Notes under the pieces: generated by a model | Database searches by the model: none | The model's input: the letters and a program-made list of their open reading frames with translations, nothing else | What the model was told of the DNA's origin: nothing | Origin: Phycisphaerae bacterium | GTDB lineage: Bacteria > Planctomycetota > Phycisphaerae > UBA1845 | NCBI GenBank assembly: GCA_029260155.1 | Contig: JAJDDU010000520.1 | Location: 1-7,756 of the forward strand | Direction of reading: 5' to 3' | Length of the DNA: 7,756 nucleotides | Translations under genes and position numbers: made by a program | Shown: positions 6,011-7,756 of the stretch, piece by piece | How positions within the stretch are numbered: the stretch's first letter is position 1 | Layout: each line of letters begins with the position of its first letter

Positions 6011-6201
6011 GTTGATTCGGGGTGGCTGCGTTTTGCGCACCGCATCTTGGGGTGGGCCGCTACTCGACGTGTGCGGTTCGGATTTAGGGGGTGTCCTTGG
6101 CATTGGGCTTCGTGCTCTGGCGCGCAGGTATCGCGGGTTGGGCGGCGGCGGGGGCGGCGCGCAACGTCCCCGCATGGTAATAACTACGAGTGTGATCTGC
6201 G

Positions 6202-6222
6202 GGTCGCGAGAATTTCGCGGCC
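6202..6222. repeat. 8-bp stem hairpin in the G+T-rich spacer
   Basis: GGTCGCGA (6202-6209) and TCGCGGCC (6215-6222) form an 8-bp stem with one G-U pair and a 5-base GAATT loop. No T-run directly follows on either strand, so I do not call it a terminator. Confidence 0.45.
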
Positions 6223-6502
6223 ACGCCTGTTTTGGGGGTGGGAGAGCGGTTTGCGACTTGGGGTGGGGTGCGAATCATGGCGGCGGGCGGCAGCGTACGA
6301 GGCTGCGGGGCCGGGTTTCTCAGTGACCCGTCAAGTAGCTCGTGTGTCCCCTAGCCAATGCAACGTCGTCTCCCGTGCCGGTCGAAGACTTCGCCAACGC
6401 GGGCGGCGATCTGCGGATGCCTACTCGGTTGGGATCCCGCGTGTCGGCCCGGCGTTTGCTCCGATACCGACGTCTCTGAGAGAACCCTATCCTGTGTTGG
6501 GG

Positions 6503-7147
6503 CTAGAAAGACTCGTCGCCTTTCTGAGCCACGTAGGGTCGCTCTCCTATGTCCTCGCTGCTCCGATCCAGTGCATGGAGAACGTAGCCCGCAAGAATGA
6601 TCCGCCATGGCCCGTCTCCTTCCAGGCCGTACCGCGCTCGGTGCCTCGTTCTTCCGGGATATGCGGCCTCAATCGATGCCATGGATACCTCTGGCAGCGC
6701 CTCCTTGTCGAGCACCAACAACGATACATCAACTTGGAGGTGAGCGTAGAGAACGAATCCCGCGCAACTGTATCGCCGATAGCGACGAACATTCGTATTC
6801 TCGTCACGAATGTCGTCCCACGGCGGATCAATTATGTACTGCTGGCGTTTCTCTGCGTGTCCAGATTGGTATTCATCTACTACCTTGGCGATCCAGGTCT
6901 TTATGCTGTTGATTTGGTCGTTGGTCAGCGGAATTCGGCCGGCAACATCCGCGTTTAATGGATCGTCAGTCTTGAGCGGCGGTCCCATGTGAACAACGCG
7001 GACTGCTTCGTCGCGGCTTGCCTCGCAGTCGTCCGAATCGAGCAGAGCGACATGCCGGACAAAACCCGGAGATGTCTCGGAGTGCTTGCCGACCACATCG
7101 AATCGCCCCAGTTTCGCTGTGCGATCAGTGAGATCAAAGGCCGGCAT
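6503..7147 (-). CDS. Probable permuted NlpC/P60 (YiiX-like, papain-fold) cysteine hydrolase
   Basis: This 214-residue protein has the order expected of circularly permuted papain-fold enzymes. A histidine strand comes first: SPGFVRHVALLD at 26-37, with candidate catalytic His32, then V-V-H-M-G-P at 51-56. A cysteine helix follows: RRYSCAGFVLYA at 124-135, with candidate nucleophile Cys128. It ends in a conserved-looking block, GDGPWRIILAGYVLHALDR at 177-195. Related proteins cut or form amide bonds in peptidoglycan or act on lipids or peptides; the substrate here is unknown. There is no signal peptide or membrane helix, so it is probably cytoplasmic unless exported otherwise. ATG at 7147 was chosen because GAGG lies five bases before its ATTCC spacer; the frame is open to 7321 but that part overlaps the upstream gene. 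It begins 19 bases after the preceding stop, so the two are probably one operon. The catalytic assignment is inference from motif order. Confidence 0.6.
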   Translation of the reverse strand: MPAFDLTDRTAKLGRFDVVGKHSETSPGFVRHVALLDSDDCEASRDEAVRVVHMGPPLKTDDPLNADVAGRIPLTNDQINSIKTWIAKVVDEYQSGHAEKRQQYIIDPPWDDIRDENTNVRRYRRYSCAGFVLYAHLQVDVSLLVLDKEALPEVSMASIEAAYPGRTRHRARYGLEGDGPWRIILAGYVLHALDRSSEDIGERPYVAQKGDESF

Positions 7148-7166
7148 GGAATCCTCGGGCAGGTGG

Positions 7167-7756
7167 TCAGGTAGTCTGCATTTCCCGCGTGGCACGGTCC
7201 AACAGTTCGAGAACTGCAGGCGCAACCGATACCGACCGCGCGTCCCAAGAATCCCGCAACTCGCGTAGTTCACGCGCGGTTTGACGCCCGAACCACGACA
7301 CATCCATTCTTCCAACAACACCAGCGATGTTTACCGTCTCACTGCTGGCCATCGCGGCAAGTGCGTAAACGGCCAATTGTGCCATGGCGGCACTCTTGCT
7401 GCTGGCGATGGCGTAGGGGTTCAAGAGTAACTCGGCGATTCCGCGAACTTCGCGCGCGAGTTCTGTGTGCTGATCCGTTCCTTCCGGAGGCTGCGCTTCA
7501 AAGATGCGGCCAAGCATCTTGAGCGCGACGAGACTCGTTTCGATGGGATGACCCGGTTCGAGCAACGCGAGTAGGCGGGAGGCTTCGTTGGGACGAAGCA
7601 TCGACGCGCCAGTGCGGATGGCCGAGAGGACGGGTGGGGCATCTTGTGGGTCGTTGCTGTCTCGGTACTGCACAGCGAGGTCAAGTAGGCGCGGCGCAAG
7701 CCGCGCGCTTCGCTCGGCTGTGAACCCGAAGTCCTCGGCGGTCAAGATCAGTTCGC
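7167..7756 (-). CDS. Alpha-helical protein of unknown function, N-terminus outside the window
   Basis: I do not recognise this protein. The frame is open to the window edge, with about 195 codons seen. A TTG at 7745 could start translation, but the frame continues above it (E-L-I-L-T-A-E-D), so the true start is probably outside. The sequence is rich in Leu and Ala and reads as successive amphipathic helices: ASRLLALLEPGHPIETSLVA is followed by a helix ending LGRIFEAQPP, then REVRGIAELLLNPYA and AAMAQLAVYALAAMASSETV. This spacing suggests an alpha-solenoid (HEAT/armadillo-like) scaffold, but that is only an impression. No signal peptide, membrane helix or catalytic motif is visible in this part. 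It is followed after 19 bases by the papain-like gene, suggesting co-expression and perhaps that this protein binds or regulates it. Confidence 0.7.
   Translation of the reverse strand, partial: ELILTAEDFGFTAERSARLAPRLLDLAVQYRDSNDPQDAPPVLSAIRTGASMLRPNEASRLLALLEPGHPIETSLVALKMLGRIFEAQPPEGTDQHTELAREVRGIAELLLNPYAIASSKSAAMAQLAVYALAAMASSETVNIAGVVGRMDVSWFGRQTARELRELRDSWDARSVSVAPAVLELLDRATREMQTT

Larger units (their letters stand above)
5882..6502. other. Gene-poor stretch with G+T-skewed, repeat-rich sequence
   Basis: I find no gene I can support in these 621 bases. From about 5937 to 6310 the plus strand is heavily G+T: in 5941-6060, 89 of 120 bases are G or T by my count. It holds short degenerate repeats, G-runs and the hairpin at 6202-6222. 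A further 6-bp stem (TTGCAG/CTGCAA) lies at 5919-5935. From about 6311 to 6502 the composition returns to normal; this is the downstream side of the papain-like gene and has only weak hairpins, CGGGT/ACCCG at 6312-6330 and TCTC/GAGA at 6473-6483. A long plus-strand open frame crosses the area, but its Trp/Arg/Cys-rich translation is not protein-like. Confidence 0.6.

Noticed and set aside
6351..6608. Minus-strand frame of 85 codons after and overlapping the papain-like gene, as a possible frameshifted C-terminus
   Set aside because: Its translation is Arg-rich and does not continue the family-like ending of the upstream protein, which already ends in a plausible place.
5960..6958. Plus-strand open frame of 332 codons across the spacer and the papain-like gene
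   Set aside because: The translation is rich in Trp, Arg, Cys and Gly as expected from G+T-skewed DNA, and its second half is antisense to a better supported gene with a good ribosome binding site.

Overview
The window most likely comes from a planctomycete (Planctomycetota, perhaps Phycisphaerae or a relative) with a moderately GC-rich genome. Three things point there. One is a 78-residue protein matching the small basic protein family regarded as a signature of the PVC superphylum. Another is a planctomycete-type ECF sigma factor (TIGR02999/Sigma70_ECF-like) directly followed by a Ser/Thr kinase gene. The third is a secreted parallel beta-helix protein opening with the 'TTWYVDDD' block common in these bacteria. 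All family names are from reading and memory; no search was run.

Layout, left to right. Positions 1-628 (minus) hold a Ser/Thr kinase gene that runs off the edge and loses all kinase homology after the N-lobe. Positions 631-1218 (minus) hold the ECF sigma factor, two bases upstream of the kinase start, with a good sigma70-like promoter at 1255-1283. A 268-base divergent spacer separates it from a 635-residue exported protein at 1487-3394 (plus): beta-helix, PKD-like domain, cysteine-rich domain and acidic tail. That gene converges on a class I/II PLP-dependent aminotransferase at 3484-4599 (minus).

Further right is a two-gene minus-strand unit: a single-pass membrane protein with a SPOR-like C-terminal domain (4974-5813), then the PVC small basic protein (4723-4959). 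The second gene's ribosome binding site overlaps the first gene's stop codon, and the unit ends in a hairpin terminator at 4650-4681. Upstream is a gene-poor stretch (5882-6502). Its 5937-6310 part is strongly G+T skewed on the plus strand and full of short degenerate repeats and G-runs. The right edge holds another minus-strand pair: a helical protein of unknown function, cut by the window edge (7167-7756), and 19 bases later a protein that looks like a circularly permuted NlpC/P60 (YiiX-like) cysteine hydrolase (6503-7147).

How the genes work together: the sigma/kinase pair is a signalling module, probably damaged here. The SPOR-like and PVC small basic genes look co-transcribed and translationally coupled. 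The helical and papain-like genes look like one operon of unknown role. No RNA gene, CRISPR array, insertion sequence or complete defence system is visible. The best candidates for something undescribed are the broken kinase, the G+T-skewed repeat block, and the helical/papain-like pair.
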